A stretch of 64,000 bases of DNA, taken from positions 186,001 through 250,000 of the forward strand of contig CAWCDW010000003.1 of assembly GCA_963794475.1 (NCBI GenBank), written 5' to 3'. The DNA is from GAS188 sp963794475 (lineage in GTDB: Bacteria; Pseudomonadota; Alphaproteobacteria; Rhizobiales; Beijerinckiaceae). Below the pieces are notes generated by a model, which saw only the letters and a program-made list of their open reading frames with translations, ran no database searches and was not told the DNA's origin. Position 1 is the stretch's first letter. Each line of letters opens with the position of its first letter. Below are positions 51,922-60,127 of the stretch, piece by piece. The translations under genes were made by a program, and so were the position numbers.

Positions 51922-52668
51922 GCGTTCTTGAAGTCGACAACGTCAGCAAACGCTTCGGCAGCCTGGTGGCGGTGGGCGGCGTCTCGCTTTCCGTGGCGAA
52001 AGGGGAATTGCGCGCCATCATCGGGCCGAACGGCGCCGGCAAGACAACCTTTTTCAATCTCATCAGCGGCTTCTTTCCGCCGAGCAGCGGAAGGATCCTC
52101 TTCGACGGCCAGGACGTGACACTCGTTCCGGCGCATCGGCGCGTCGAGCTCGGCATGGCGCGCACCTTTCAGGTCACCGAGATTTTTCCCGAGCTCAGCG
52201 TCTTCGACAATCTGCGCATCGCGACCGAGGCCGCGAACGGCTATCGCTTGAGCTTCTGGATGAACCGCGAGCGAAAGGCTCAACATCTGCCGTCTCGTCG
52301 AGGAGACGCTCGAGCTCGTGGGGCTGCGGGCGAAGGCTTACCGCCTTGTAGGAGAGCTCGCTCATGGCGACCAGCGCGCCGCCGAGATCGCCATGGCCTT
52401 GTCGCTGCGCCCCCATCTCATCCTTCTCGACGAGCCGACCGCCGGCATGGGCGACCAGGAGACTTATGAAGTGACGAAGCTCGTCCGGCGCCTGCACCAA
52501 AGCGGCAATTTCACGATCGTCCTGATCGAGCACGACATGCGGGTGGTGTTTCATCTCGCCGACAAGATCAGCGTGCTCGACCGAGGCCGCCTCCTCGCCG
52601 AAGGCACGCCGCAAAGCATCGCCGCGAACACCGCAGTGCAGGAAGCCTATTTGGGCAAAGCCGCATGA
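51918..52668 (+). pseudogene. livG: LivG-type ABC ATPase gene with a +1 frameshift
   Basis: The first frame has Walker A G-P-N-G-A-G-K-T-T and continues to W-M-N-R-E-R-K-A near 52280. The rest (N-I-C-R-L-V-E-E-T-L-E-L-V-G-L, the signature-like G-D-Q-R-A-A-E-I, Walker B L-I-L-L-D-E-P-T-A-G and the H-loop) is in the next frame. One extra base (or two missing) fits. The signature is G-E-L-A-H-G-D-Q-R in place of LSGGQ, which is normal for this subgroup. Like livH, it may be a sequencing indel or real inactivation. Confidence 0.75.
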
Positions 52669-53387
52669 GCGCGTCACTCGAGGCCGAGGGCCTGCACACC
52701 TATTACGGCAAGAGCCATATCCTGCACGGCGTGAGCCTCAAGGTCGCCGAAGGCAAGATCACCGCATTGCTCGGCCGCAACGGCGCCGGCAAGACGACGA
52801 CGTTGCGAAGCCTCATGGGATTGACCCCCGCGCGAGAGGGGCGCGTGACGATCTTCGGCGCCGACACCACGCGCTGGCCGCCCTATCGAATTGCCGCGAG
52901 CGGTGTCGGCTACGTGCCCGAAGGCAGGCGCATCTTCGCCAATCTGAGCGTCGATGAAAATCTGAAAGTTCCCTGCGAGCGCAAGGGGCCTTGGACCGCC
53001 GAGCGCATCTACACCCTTTTCCCGAGGCTCGCCGAGCGCAAGGAAAATCGCGGGCGACAGCTCTCGGGCGGCGAGCAGGAAATGCTATCGATCGGACGCG
53101 CGCTCCTTCTCAATCCCCAACTGCTTATCCTCGATGAACCTTCGCAAGGCCTCGCGCCGCTGATCGTGCGGGAGGTCTTCACCATCGTGTCGAAAATGCG
53201 CGATGAGGGAATTTCCGTTTTGCTGGTCGAGCAGAACGCACGCATGAGCCTCGAGATCGCCGATTTCGCCTATGTGCTCGACGACGGCTCGATCGTTCAC
53301 AGCGGGCCGGCGAGCGAGCTTGCCGCCGACGAGGCCCGCGTCCAGGCGCTTGCGGGCGCGAGCGCCGAGGAATGGACGATGGGGTGA
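52665..53387 (+). CDS. livF: LivF-type ABC transporter ATP-binding protein
   Basis: A 240-residue ATPase with Walker A G-R-N-G-A-G-K-T-T, signature L-S-G-G-E-Q-E-M, Walker B L-L-I-L-D-E-P-S-Q-G-L and the H-loop of the LivF family. It overlaps the end of livG by four bases and closes the operon that begins with the substrate-binding protein at 48719. Confidence 0.92.
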   Translation: MSASLEAEGLHTYYGKSHILHGVSLKVAEGKITALLGRNGAGKTTTLRSLMGLTPAREGRVTIFGADTTRWPPYRIAASGVGYVPEGRRIFANLSVDENLKVPCERKGPWTAERIYTLFPRLAERKENRGRQLSGGEQEMLSIGRALLLNPQLLILDEPSQGLAPLIVREVFTIVSKMRDEGISVLLVEQNARMSLEIADFAYVLDDGSIVHSGPASELAADEARVQALAGASAEEWTMG

Positions 53388-53432
53388 TGCGGCCGGGCGC
53401 GGCCCTGATTCGGCCCTGGTAAAGAGGCCCGC

Positions 53433-54683
53433 ATGACCGAGCCTCGCCCGATCATGCCGTCACAAATGAAGCGCTCGAGGTCGCGCCGCTTCCTTGCGGT
53501 CGCGGGGCCAGGCATCGTGGTGATGCTCGCCGACAGCGATGCCGGCGGCATGATCACCGCGGCTCAGAGCGGCGCCGAATGGGGCTACCGGCTGTTGCCG
53601 CTGCAATTCCTCCTGGTGCCGCTCCTTTATGTCGTGCAGGAGCTTGCGTTGCGGCTCGGCATCGTGAGCGGCAAGGGGCAGGCGCGGCTCATCCGCGAGC
53701 ACTTCGGCATTTTCTGGGCCGTGCTCGCCACCGCCGCCCTTCTCGTCGCGAGCCTCGGCGCGCTGCTCACCGAGCTCAGCGGGCTTGCGGGCGTGAGCGC
53801 GCTGTCGCAAGTGCCGGTGCCTTTGACGATGACGATCGTCGTGACCGGACTTTCCGCCATGGCCTATTTCGGCTCCTACCTCACGGTCGAGAGGATCGCG
53901 ATCGCCATCGGCGCCTTCGAGCTCGTCTTTCTCTGGGTCGCGTTCGAGGCGAAGCCCGATCTCGCCGAGATGACGAGAGACGCCCTCGACATGTCCGCCG
54001 CCGAGCCGCGCTACCTCTATCTCATGGCCGCGAACATCGGCGCGGCGATCATGCCCTGGATGATCTTCTACCAGCAGTCGGCGGTGGTCGAGAAGAAGCT
54101 CTCGGTCGCCGATCTCCCGGCGGCGCGGCTCGACACGGCGCTCGGAGCCATCCTGACCCAGCTCATCACGGCGGCGGTGCTGGTCGCGACGGCGGCGACC
54201 CTTGGCGGGAAGCAAGCCGGGCCCCTGAATTCCGTCGGCGAGATCGCGGGCGTGCTCACGCCTTTCCTCGGACGGACCGCGGGAACGATCGTCTTCGCGC
54301 TCGGCATCATGGGTGCCGCGATCGTTGCCACCATCGTGGTGACGCTCGCGGCGGCGCGGACGCTCTCTGAACTGCTGGGCTTCGATCATCTCCTCGAGCA
54401 CAAGCCGCGCGAAGCGCCCTGGTTCTACGTGAGCTATACCGCGATGCTGATCGGGGCGGCTCTCTTCGTCACCTCGGGCGTCGATCTCGTGCGCTTGAGC
54501 GTCGCCGTGCAGGTGATGAACGCGCTCTTCCTGCCGCTCGTCCTCGCGTTTCTGTTCCTCTTGGCGCGCCGGCTGCCGCGCCCCCACCGGCTCGAAGGCG
54601 TCTACGCGGGCGCGATCGCGCTTGCGCTTGCCGGCACCGGGCTTCTCGCTCTCTTCACGGCCGTCGCCGGCATCCGGGGCTGA
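53433..54683 (+). CDS. NRAMP-like divalent metal transporter with altered metal-site motifs
   Basis: A 416-residue, eleven-helix protein of the NRAMP/MntH superfamily. Typical family positions are F-L-A-V-A-G-P-G near residue 20 and V-P-L-L-Y-V-V-Q-E-L-A-L. The classical D-P-G-N of helix 1 is replaced by D-S-D-A-G-G (residues 34-39), and the M-P-H of helix 6 by M-P-W-M (207-210). These changes are of the type seen in NRAMP-related transporters with other metal preferences, so manganese specificity is doubtful. It follows livF by 45 bases. Confidence 0.82.
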   Translation: MTEPRPIMPSQMKRSRSRRFLAVAGPGIVVMLADSDAGGMITAAQSGAEWGYRLLPLQFLLVPLLYVVQELALRLGIVSGKGQARLIREHFGIFWAVLATAALLVASLGALLTELSGLAGVSALSQVPVPLTMTIVVTGLSAMAYFGSYLTVERIAIAIGAFELVFLWVAFEAKPDLAEMTRDALDMSAAEPRYLYLMAANIGAAIMPWMIFYQQSAVVEKKLSVADLPAARLDTALGAILTQLITAAVLVATAATLGGKQAGPLNSVGEIAGVLTPFLGRTAGTIVFALGIMGAAIVATIVVTLAAARTLSELLGFDHLLEHKPREAPWFYVSYTAMLIGAALFVTSGVDLVRLSVAVQVMNALFLPLVLAFLFLLARRLPRPHRLEGVYAGAIALALAGTGLLALFTAVAGIRG

Positions 54684-54702
54684 AAAGCGCGCGAGCGCGG
54701 CA

Positions 54703-55455
54703 TCAGTCGCGGAGCCAGAAGCGGTTGCGATCGACGGCGGTGAAACCGAGCCGTCCGTAGAGGGCAAGCGCCGGCGAGTTTCCCTCGCTCACCTGCAGGC
54801 CGAGGAGCCGAGCCCCTTGCCGATGCGCCCAGCTCTCGAGCGCGCCAAGCACGCTCATCGCGCCGCCTTGCCCGCGCGCATCGGCGCGCGTCGCCACGCA
54901 TTCGATGACGGCGCAATCCTCATGCACGACGCAAAGCGCCGTGGAAATGACGCGCCCTTCGGCGCGGTGAGCGAAGAAGGCGCGCGGCCCCGGGATGTTT
55001 TCGATGATCTCCGCGTTCACGGCGCGACGGTTCTCGGTGATCGCGCCGAGATAGACCTCGAGCCATTCGGGCGTCGCTTTGTCGCTGATCTCGGGTTGCG
55101 GATTCGACGCGGAGGCTTGCAAAGGCTTCACCATCGTCAACGTCGTCTCGCCTTCGGCATAGCCGCGCGCGGCCAGGATCTTGGCGAGATCGCCGGGGAG
55201 GCTCGCGGAGAAGCTTTGCAGTCGTGCCGGCATGCTTCTCGCTCGGTAGAGCGTCTCCACTTTCTCGAGCGAACGCACGGGATCGGCGCCCTCGTGCTCG
55301 ACCGTCGAGACGGAGTTGGCGCGCTGCGAGCCGCCGCCCGACAAGCGCCAGAGCCAGCCGTCGACGCGCGCCGTCTCCAGCGCGGGCCAGGCTTTGACAT
55401 GGGCGCGTTCCATGCGCCGCAAATCGTCAGGAGCAAGCTTCACCTGAAGACCCAC
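54703..55455 (-). CDS. GNAT family N-acetyltransferase
   Basis: A 250-residue protein with an N-terminal helical region (M-E-R-A-H-V-K-A-W-P-A-L-E) and a C-terminal GNAT domain with V-A-T-R-A-D-A-R-G-Q-G-G-A, the acetyl-CoA loop, and G-N-S-P-A-L-A-L-Y-G-R-L-G-F. It is intact, unlike the GNAT gene at 15328. Substrate unknown. It is convergent with the NRAMP gene and lies downstream of the aap operon on the same strand, in the place where the ATPase gene might be expected. Confidence 0.87.
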   Translation of the reverse strand: MGLQVKLAPDDLRRMERAHVKAWPALETARVDGWLWRLSGGGSQRANSVSTVEHEGADPVRSLEKVETLYRARSMPARLQSFSASLPGDLAKILAARGYAEGETTLTMVKPLQASASNPQPEISDKATPEWLEVYLGAITENRRAVNAEIIENIPGPRAFFAHRAEGRVISTALCVVHEDCAVIECVATRADARGQGGAMSVLGALESWAHRQGARLLGLQVSEGNSPALALYGRLGFTAVDRNRFWLRD

Positions 55456-55578
55456 CTGTCTGCAAATCGGGGAACGACAGCCTTTTGCTAGAACATCGGC
55501 CGCAAGAAGGGAGCGACCTCATCGCATGAACATGCGAAAAGTGAAACGAAACAAACAGAAGCCTTCGCGGAGCGACCC

Positions 55579-56718
55579 TTACATCGAGCGTCCCTGGCCG
55601 CGCGCCAAACGGCGCTCGAAGCTTCGCCCATAAGCCGACATGGCAAAGCAGCAGATGAAGAAGGTGACGGCCGCGAAGGCATAGCCCTCGGGAGCAAGGC
55701 CGAGCCAGGCCGGGTCCTTCAACGATTGATTGACCGCGCCGAGGAGATCCGAGAGGCCGACGATCGTCACAAGCGTCGTGTCCTTGAAGAGGTCGACCGC
55801 CGTGTTGATGATGCCCGGCACGATGATGCGCATCGCCTGCGGCAGCACGACGAGGGTCTGCGTGGACCACCAGCTGATCCCGAGGGACTGCGCGGCCTCC
55901 TCCTGCTCCGCGTCAACGCCTTGCAGGCCGCCGCGCACGACCTCCGCCATATAGGCGGCGTTGAAGAGCACGAGCGCCCCCATGGCGCGCACGAGCCGGT
56001 CGACCGTCACGCCGTTCGGCAGGAAGAGGGGCAACAGCACCGCCGCCATGAACAAGACGGTGAGAAGCGGCACGCCGCGCCACAGCTCGATGAAGGCGAT
56101 GGAGACCGTGCGGATGCCGGCAAGCTGCGAGCGCCGGCCATAGGCGAGAAGGACGCCGAGAGGCAGCGAGCCGGCCATGGTGACGAAAGAGATGACGACA
56201 TCCAGCATGAGCCCGCCCCAAAGGGTGGTGTCGACGAAGGGAAGGCCGGGCACTCCGCCCACGAGGAGCAGGCCGGCGAGAAGCGGAAAGAGCGTGAGAA
56301 GGAGCACGACCCATAAGGCCCGATGCGGCGTGCCGTCACGCAGGGCCGGAACGGCGAAGCCGACGAGCAAGGCGAAAGCGACGATGACACGCCATTGTTG
56401 CGAGGGCGGATATTGGCCGAAGATGAAGACCGGCAGGCGGATGCGGATGAACACCCAGCAGGCGCCCTTATCGACGCAAGCCGATTTGCTGTCGCCCCAA
56501 AGATCGGCTTGCGCGACTGTCCAGTTCCATATCGCCGGCAAGGCCAGGATGAGGAACAAGACCGCGACGAAGGTCAAAAAGGCGTTCGCCGGCGAATCGA
56601 AGAGATTGCGGCGCAACCAGCTTGTCAGGCGCAAGAGCCGGCCCGCCGGCGCGGTCGCGCCCGCCTCATGCCCTGCCTCTTGGCCCGCGACGGGGCTGAT
56701 GGTGCTCGCCTCGGTCAT
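55579..56718 (-). CDS. aapM: General L-amino acid ABC transporter permease AapM
   Basis: A 379-residue permease of the polar amino acid class. The long N-terminal extension, the Cys-containing periplasmic loop (S-A-C-V-D-K-G-A-C-W) and the EAA motif E-E-A-A-Q-S-L-G-I match AapM/BztC. It overlaps aapQ by four bases. The aapP ATPase gene that normally follows is absent. Confidence 0.9.
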   Translation of the reverse strand: MTEASTISPVAGQEAGHEAGATAPAGRLLRLTSWLRRNLFDSPANAFLTFVAVLFLILALPAIWNWTVAQADLWGDSKSACVDKGACWVFIRIRLPVFIFGQYPPSQQWRVIVAFALLVGFAVPALRDGTPHRALWVVLLLTLFPLLAGLLLVGGVPGLPFVDTTLWGGLMLDVVISFVTMAGSLPLGVLLAYGRRSQLAGIRTVSIAFIELWRGVPLLTVLFMAAVLLPLFLPNGVTVDRLVRAMGALVLFNAAYMAEVVRGGLQGVDAEQEEAAQSLGISWWSTQTLVVLPQAMRIIVPGIINTAVDLFKDTTLVTIVGLSDLLGAVNQSLKDPAWLGLAPEGYAFAAVTFFICCFAMSAYGRSFERRLARGQGRSM

Positions 56719-57830
56719 CTTGCGGTCATCAGCATGACGCGCCGGTTATAGGCGTTCATCGCGGCGGAGACCGCGAGATTGATCGAGAGGAAGATCGCCA
56801 TCACGATGGCGAAGGTCTCGATCTCGCGGCCCGATTTGTTGAGCACCGTGCCGGCGAAGATCTGGAAAATCTCAGGGTAGGCGACCGCGGCGCCGAGCGA
56901 GCTCGACTTGATGAGGTTGAGATATTGGCTGGTGAGCGGCGGCACCATCATGCGCAACGCTTGCGGCAACACGACGAGGAAGAGCACGAGGCGCGGCCTG
57001 AGCCCGATGCTGCGCGCGGCCTCGCGCTGGCCTTGCGACACGGCCTGAACGGAGCTGCGCACGATCTCGGCGATGAAGGCGCCGGAATAGATCGAGAGGC
57101 CGGCCCAAAGCGCGGCGAGCTCGGGCGGAAGCTGCACGCCGCCGGTGACGTTGAAGCCCGTGAGCGAGGGTGCATCGATGCGCTCGACACCGAGCCCAAA
57201 GAGAAGCGCCGCGATTACCGGCATCGCGAGCGCGAGCTTGCCGAGGCGCTTTCCGCCGACCGTGAGCCGCGCGACGAAGGGCGACGCCACAAGAAGCGCG
57301 AGCGCGAGCACGCTCGTGACCGCACCCCATGGCCCCAGCACAGGCACGGGGAGGTAGAAGCCGCGCACATTGAGCAGCACACCCGCCGGCAGGTGGAAGC
57401 TCTGCCGCGGCCCCGGCAAATTATGCAGGACCGCCACATACCAGAAGATGATCTGCACCAGGATCGGCGTATTGCGCACGAGCTCGACATAGACGAGCCC
57501 GATGTTGCGGATGAGCCAATTGCCCGAAAGCCGCATGAGCCCGATCAGAAGGCCGATGAGAGTCGCGGTCACGATCCCCATGACGGAGACGAGCAAGGTG
57601 TTGAGCACGCACACGAGAAGCGCGCGCGCATAAGTATCGTCCGGACCAAAGTCGATGAGGCGGAAGGGAATGTCGAAATTGGCCGTGTTGGCGAGGTAGC
57701 CGAAGCCGAAAGCGTGCTGTCCGCCGAGATTGTCCGCGGCATTCCGGGCAAGCGACAGGGCGCCCGCCAGCATCGCCCCCAGGAAGACCCACTGGGCGAT
57801 GCGAGCGCGACGCGAAGGCCGCCTGATCAA
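56715..57830 (-). CDS. aapQ: General L-amino acid ABC transporter permease AapQ
   Basis: A 371-residue permease. The H-A-F-G-F-G-Y-L segment, the V-E-L-V-R-N-T-P-I-L-V-Q motif and the EAA loop Q-R-E-A-A-R-S-I-G are typical of AapQ/BztB. It lies 30 bases after aapJ and overlaps aapM, so the three form one operon. Confidence 0.92.
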   Translation of the reverse strand: MIRRPSRRARIAQWVFLGAMLAGALSLARNAADNLGGQHAFGFGYLANTANFDIPFRLIDFGPDDTYARALLVCVLNTLLVSVMGIVTATLIGLLIGLMRLSGNWLIRNIGLVYVELVRNTPILVQIIFWYVAVLHNLPGPRQSFHLPAGVLLNVRGFYLPVPVLGPWGAVTSVLALALLVASPFVARLTVGGKRLGKLALAMPVIAALLFGLGVERIDAPSLTGFNVTGGVQLPPELAALWAGLSIYSGAFIAEIVRSSVQAVSQGQREAARSIGLRPRLVLFLVVLPQALRMMVPPLTSQYLNLIKSSSLGAAVAYPEIFQIFAGTVLNKSGREIETFAIVMAIFLSINLAVSAAMNAYNRRVMLMTAR

Positions 57831-57860
57831 GAGCGCGGGTGCCGGTTTCGACCGTTCCCG

Positions 57861-58904
57861 TCAGTACCAAGGATAGGGCATCATCAACCCCCCATTGGTC
57901 CACAGATTGTTCATGCCGCGCGGGAAACCGAGGCCCTTCGACCCGAAGGTCGCCTCATAGACCTCGCCGTAATTGCCCACCATCTTGATGATGCGATAGG
58001 ACCAATCGTTGTCGAGGCCGAGGAACTTGCCGAGATCGCCTTCGACCCCGAGAAATTTGCGAAGGTCCGGATTGGTCGGATTGGTCTTCGCCGCGTCGAT
58101 ATTGTCGCGGGTCAAACCGAGGACCTCGCCCTCGAGCATCGCGAAATGCGTCCATTTGACGATGTTGAACCAACCCTCATCGCCTTGAAGCACGTAGGGG
58201 CCGAGCGGCTCGCGCCCGATGGTCTCAGGCAGAAACACCCAGTCGTCAGGGTTCTTCATGGTCGAACGCGCGGCGGCGACCGAGCCGCCGTCATCCGTGT
58301 AGCCGTCGCAACGTCCGGCCTCGACGGCCGCGAAGGCTTCCTCCGGCCGCTCGAATAGCAAGGTCCCGATCTTGATGTTGTTGGCGCGGTTATAATCGGC
58401 GATGTTGGTCTCGAGCGTCGTGCCGGTCTCGACGCAGATGGTCGCGCCGTTCAGTTCCTTCACATGCGAGACGCCGAGGCTCTTGCGCACCATGAAGGTC
58501 TGGCCGGTGAAGAAATTCACCGCGGGCTCGGCGAGGCCAAGGTCAGTATTGCGCGCGAAAGTGAGCTCGGAATCGCGGATCAGAACGTCGATCTCTCGCG
58601 ACTTCAGGACCGTGAAGCGCACCTTCGAGGTAAGGCCGGTGAACTTCACCTTCTCGGGGTCTCCGAGCACGGCCGCGGCGATCGCCCGGCAATAGGCGAC
58701 GTCGAGCCCCTGCCACCTGCCGGTCGAGTCTTGATAGGCATAGCCCGGAATGCCGGTGTCGATGCCGCAGCTCAACTGCCCACGCTTCTTGACCGCGTCG
58801 AGCGTCGGGCTCTTCACCTCTGCATGGGCTTGCGCGCAAAAGCCGAGCGTGGCGGCGATGATCGCGCCGCCGAGCGTCAGCCGTGAACCGAATTTCAGCC
58901 TCAT
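57861..58904 (-). CDS. aapJ: General L-amino acid ABC transporter substrate-binding protein AapJ
   Basis: A 347-residue periplasmic binding protein with a signal peptide ending near A-H-A-E. The segments R-G-Q-L-S-C-G-I-D-T-G-I-P-G-Y-A and G-K-W-x-G-L-D-V-type (R-W-Q-G-L-D-V-A-Y-C-R-A-I-A-A-A) identify AapJ/BztA. It captures a wide range of L-amino acids. It starts the aap operon; the promoter should lie in 58905-59477. Confidence 0.93.
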   Translation of the reverse strand: MRLKFGSRLTLGGAIIAATLGFCAQAHAEVKSPTLDAVKKRGQLSCGIDTGIPGYAYQDSTGRWQGLDVAYCRAIAAAVLGDPEKVKFTGLTSKVRFTVLKSREIDVLIRDSELTFARNTDLGLAEPAVNFFTGQTFMVRKSLGVSHVKELNGATICVETGTTLETNIADYNRANNIKIGTLLFERPEEAFAAVEAGRCDGYTDDGGSVAAARSTMKNPDDWVFLPETIGREPLGPYVLQGDEGWFNIVKWTHFAMLEGEVLGLTRDNIDAAKTNPTNPDLRKFLGVEGDLGKFLGLDNDWSYRIIKMVGNYGEVYEATFGSKGLGFPRGMNNLWTNGGLMMPYPWY

Positions 58905-59477
58905 CGAACCTGCTCCCTTGATGATGCGGTGATTTGTTGTTCGCTTCGACCTGCCCGAGATATCGGCTCGCGACTGACGGGCACCATGACCGCGAGGCGA
59001 TGCCCGCTTTCAAGGAGCCCGCCGATCCCCCGTTCTTGACGAATTCCCAGCCGGCCTGATGAGCATGCTTGCATGAAACGAGCGCAACCGCCAACCACGC
59101 CTTCTCATGCGGGTTTGGCATATTTGGCCCGTTGAAAAAAAATTCGTGGCGCGCGAAAAATCCGCTTGACGTTTTCCCGGGTTTCTGAAAAAAAGCATGT
59201 CTAGTGGATAGACACCCACTTTGCGCCCGGAGCTGAACAAGCCGCCGGGCGCTTCGCTTTTCGGCGCTAACTTTGGTCCCGCGAGTTGGACTGGGTCCGT
59301 GGGCCCATGAGCTAACTTCGGCGAGGCTTCGGCTAAGGCCCGAGATCGGCCACCCGGAGGCAAGCGTCGCGCATTCCAGGAGTCTCAGAAGTTGTGTCTC
59401 GCCTTTTCGGCGCGAGCTCGCATGGCGATGCGCGAGCGCGTCGCCGCGCGCTCAACATTTCGACAAAGGAAAGACCG
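58905..59477. other. Long intergenic region between the aap operon and the phage packaging genes
   Basis: About 570 bases. It contains an inverted repeat AGTGG/CCACT around 59203-59220, a GC-rich imperfect hairpin near 59226-59256 (CGCCCGG / CCGGGCG), and a TTGACG near 59164 followed by an A-run, which could be a phage promoter. I see no gene, tRNA or att-like repeat. Confidence 0.5.
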
Positions 59478-59678
59478 ATGATGAAGTCCTGCATGTCGTG
59501 CGCCTTCTTCAAAAGGGACGAGTCGCTACCCGAGGCGAAGAGCGGCTTTTGCCATCGCTATCCGCCGACCGTCTTCCTCATTGTTCAGGATTTCCGCACG
59601 CTCTTTCCGCCGGTGCGTGACGAATTCACCTGCGGCGAGCACAAGAGCGCGGCGAAGGCAAAGCCGGTCTCGCGATGA
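59478..59678 (+). CDS. Small Cys-rich phage-associated protein
   Basis: A 66-residue protein starting M-M-K-S-C-M-S-C-A-F-F. The spacing CxxC, then C-H-R-Y, then T-C-G-E-H suggests a small zinc-binding fold. The RBS AAAGGAAAG precedes the ATG pair. It overlaps the terminase small subunit by four bases and belongs to the phage segment. I do not know its role. Confidence 0.7.
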   Translation: MMKSCMSCAFFKRDESLPEAKSGFCHRYPPTVFLIVQDFRTLFPPVRDEFTCGEHKSAAKAKPVSR

Positions 59679-60127
59679 GCTCCACGCGGAGGAAGGCGCG
59701 CGCGACACCCTCGAAGCACGGCACCATGGTCGCGGCGAGGAAACGCAAGCGCGTCAAGGCAAAGCCGAGCATCGTCTCGGAGCCCTTTGCCGAAGAAGGG
59801 CAAAGCGCAAAGGCGCTGGCACTCAGCGCGCCCGCGAGCGCGAAGCAGCGAAGAGCGCTCACGCGACCCGTGACGCGCGAATGGGTGCTGGAGCGCCTTG
59901 CCGAGAATGTGCGGCGCGCGATGCAGATCGAACCCGTGACGCTGCGCGGCCAGCCCACCGGCGAATTCCGGCATGAAGGCAGCGTCGCCAACCGCGCGCT
60001 CGAATTGCTCGGCAAGGAGCTCGGCTTGTTCGTCGAAAAAAGCGAGAGCGTGAACACCCACCATGTCATCAGCGGCGAACCGATCAGCGAAGCGAAATGG
60101 GAAGAGCGCTACGCCAAAGCGCGTTGA
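59675..60127 (+). CDS. Phage terminase small subunit-like protein
   Basis: A 150-residue protein. A basic, Lys/Arg-rich N-terminus precedes W-V-L-E-R-L-A-E-N-V-R-R-A-M and H-E-G-S-V-A-N-R-A-L-E-L-L-G-K-E-L-G-L-F, a signature shared with small terminase subunits that recognise phage DNA. It lies directly before the large subunit and overlaps its start. Confidence 0.75.
   Translation: MSSTRRKARATPSKHGTMVAARKRKRVKAKPSIVSEPFAEEGQSAKALALSAPASAKQRRALTRPVTREWVLERLAENVRRAMQIEPVTLRGQPTGEFRHEGSVANRALELLGKELGLFVEKSESVNTHHVISGEPISEAKWEERYAKAR

Noticed and set aside
53460..54767. 435-codon minus-strand frame opposite the NRAMP gene
   Set aside because: Composition is biased to Arg, Glu and His, as expected opposite hydrophobic helices; not a protein.
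56925..58358. 477-codon plus-strand frame opposite aapQ and aapJ
   Set aside because: Shadow of a coupled operon on the other strand; no domain recognised.
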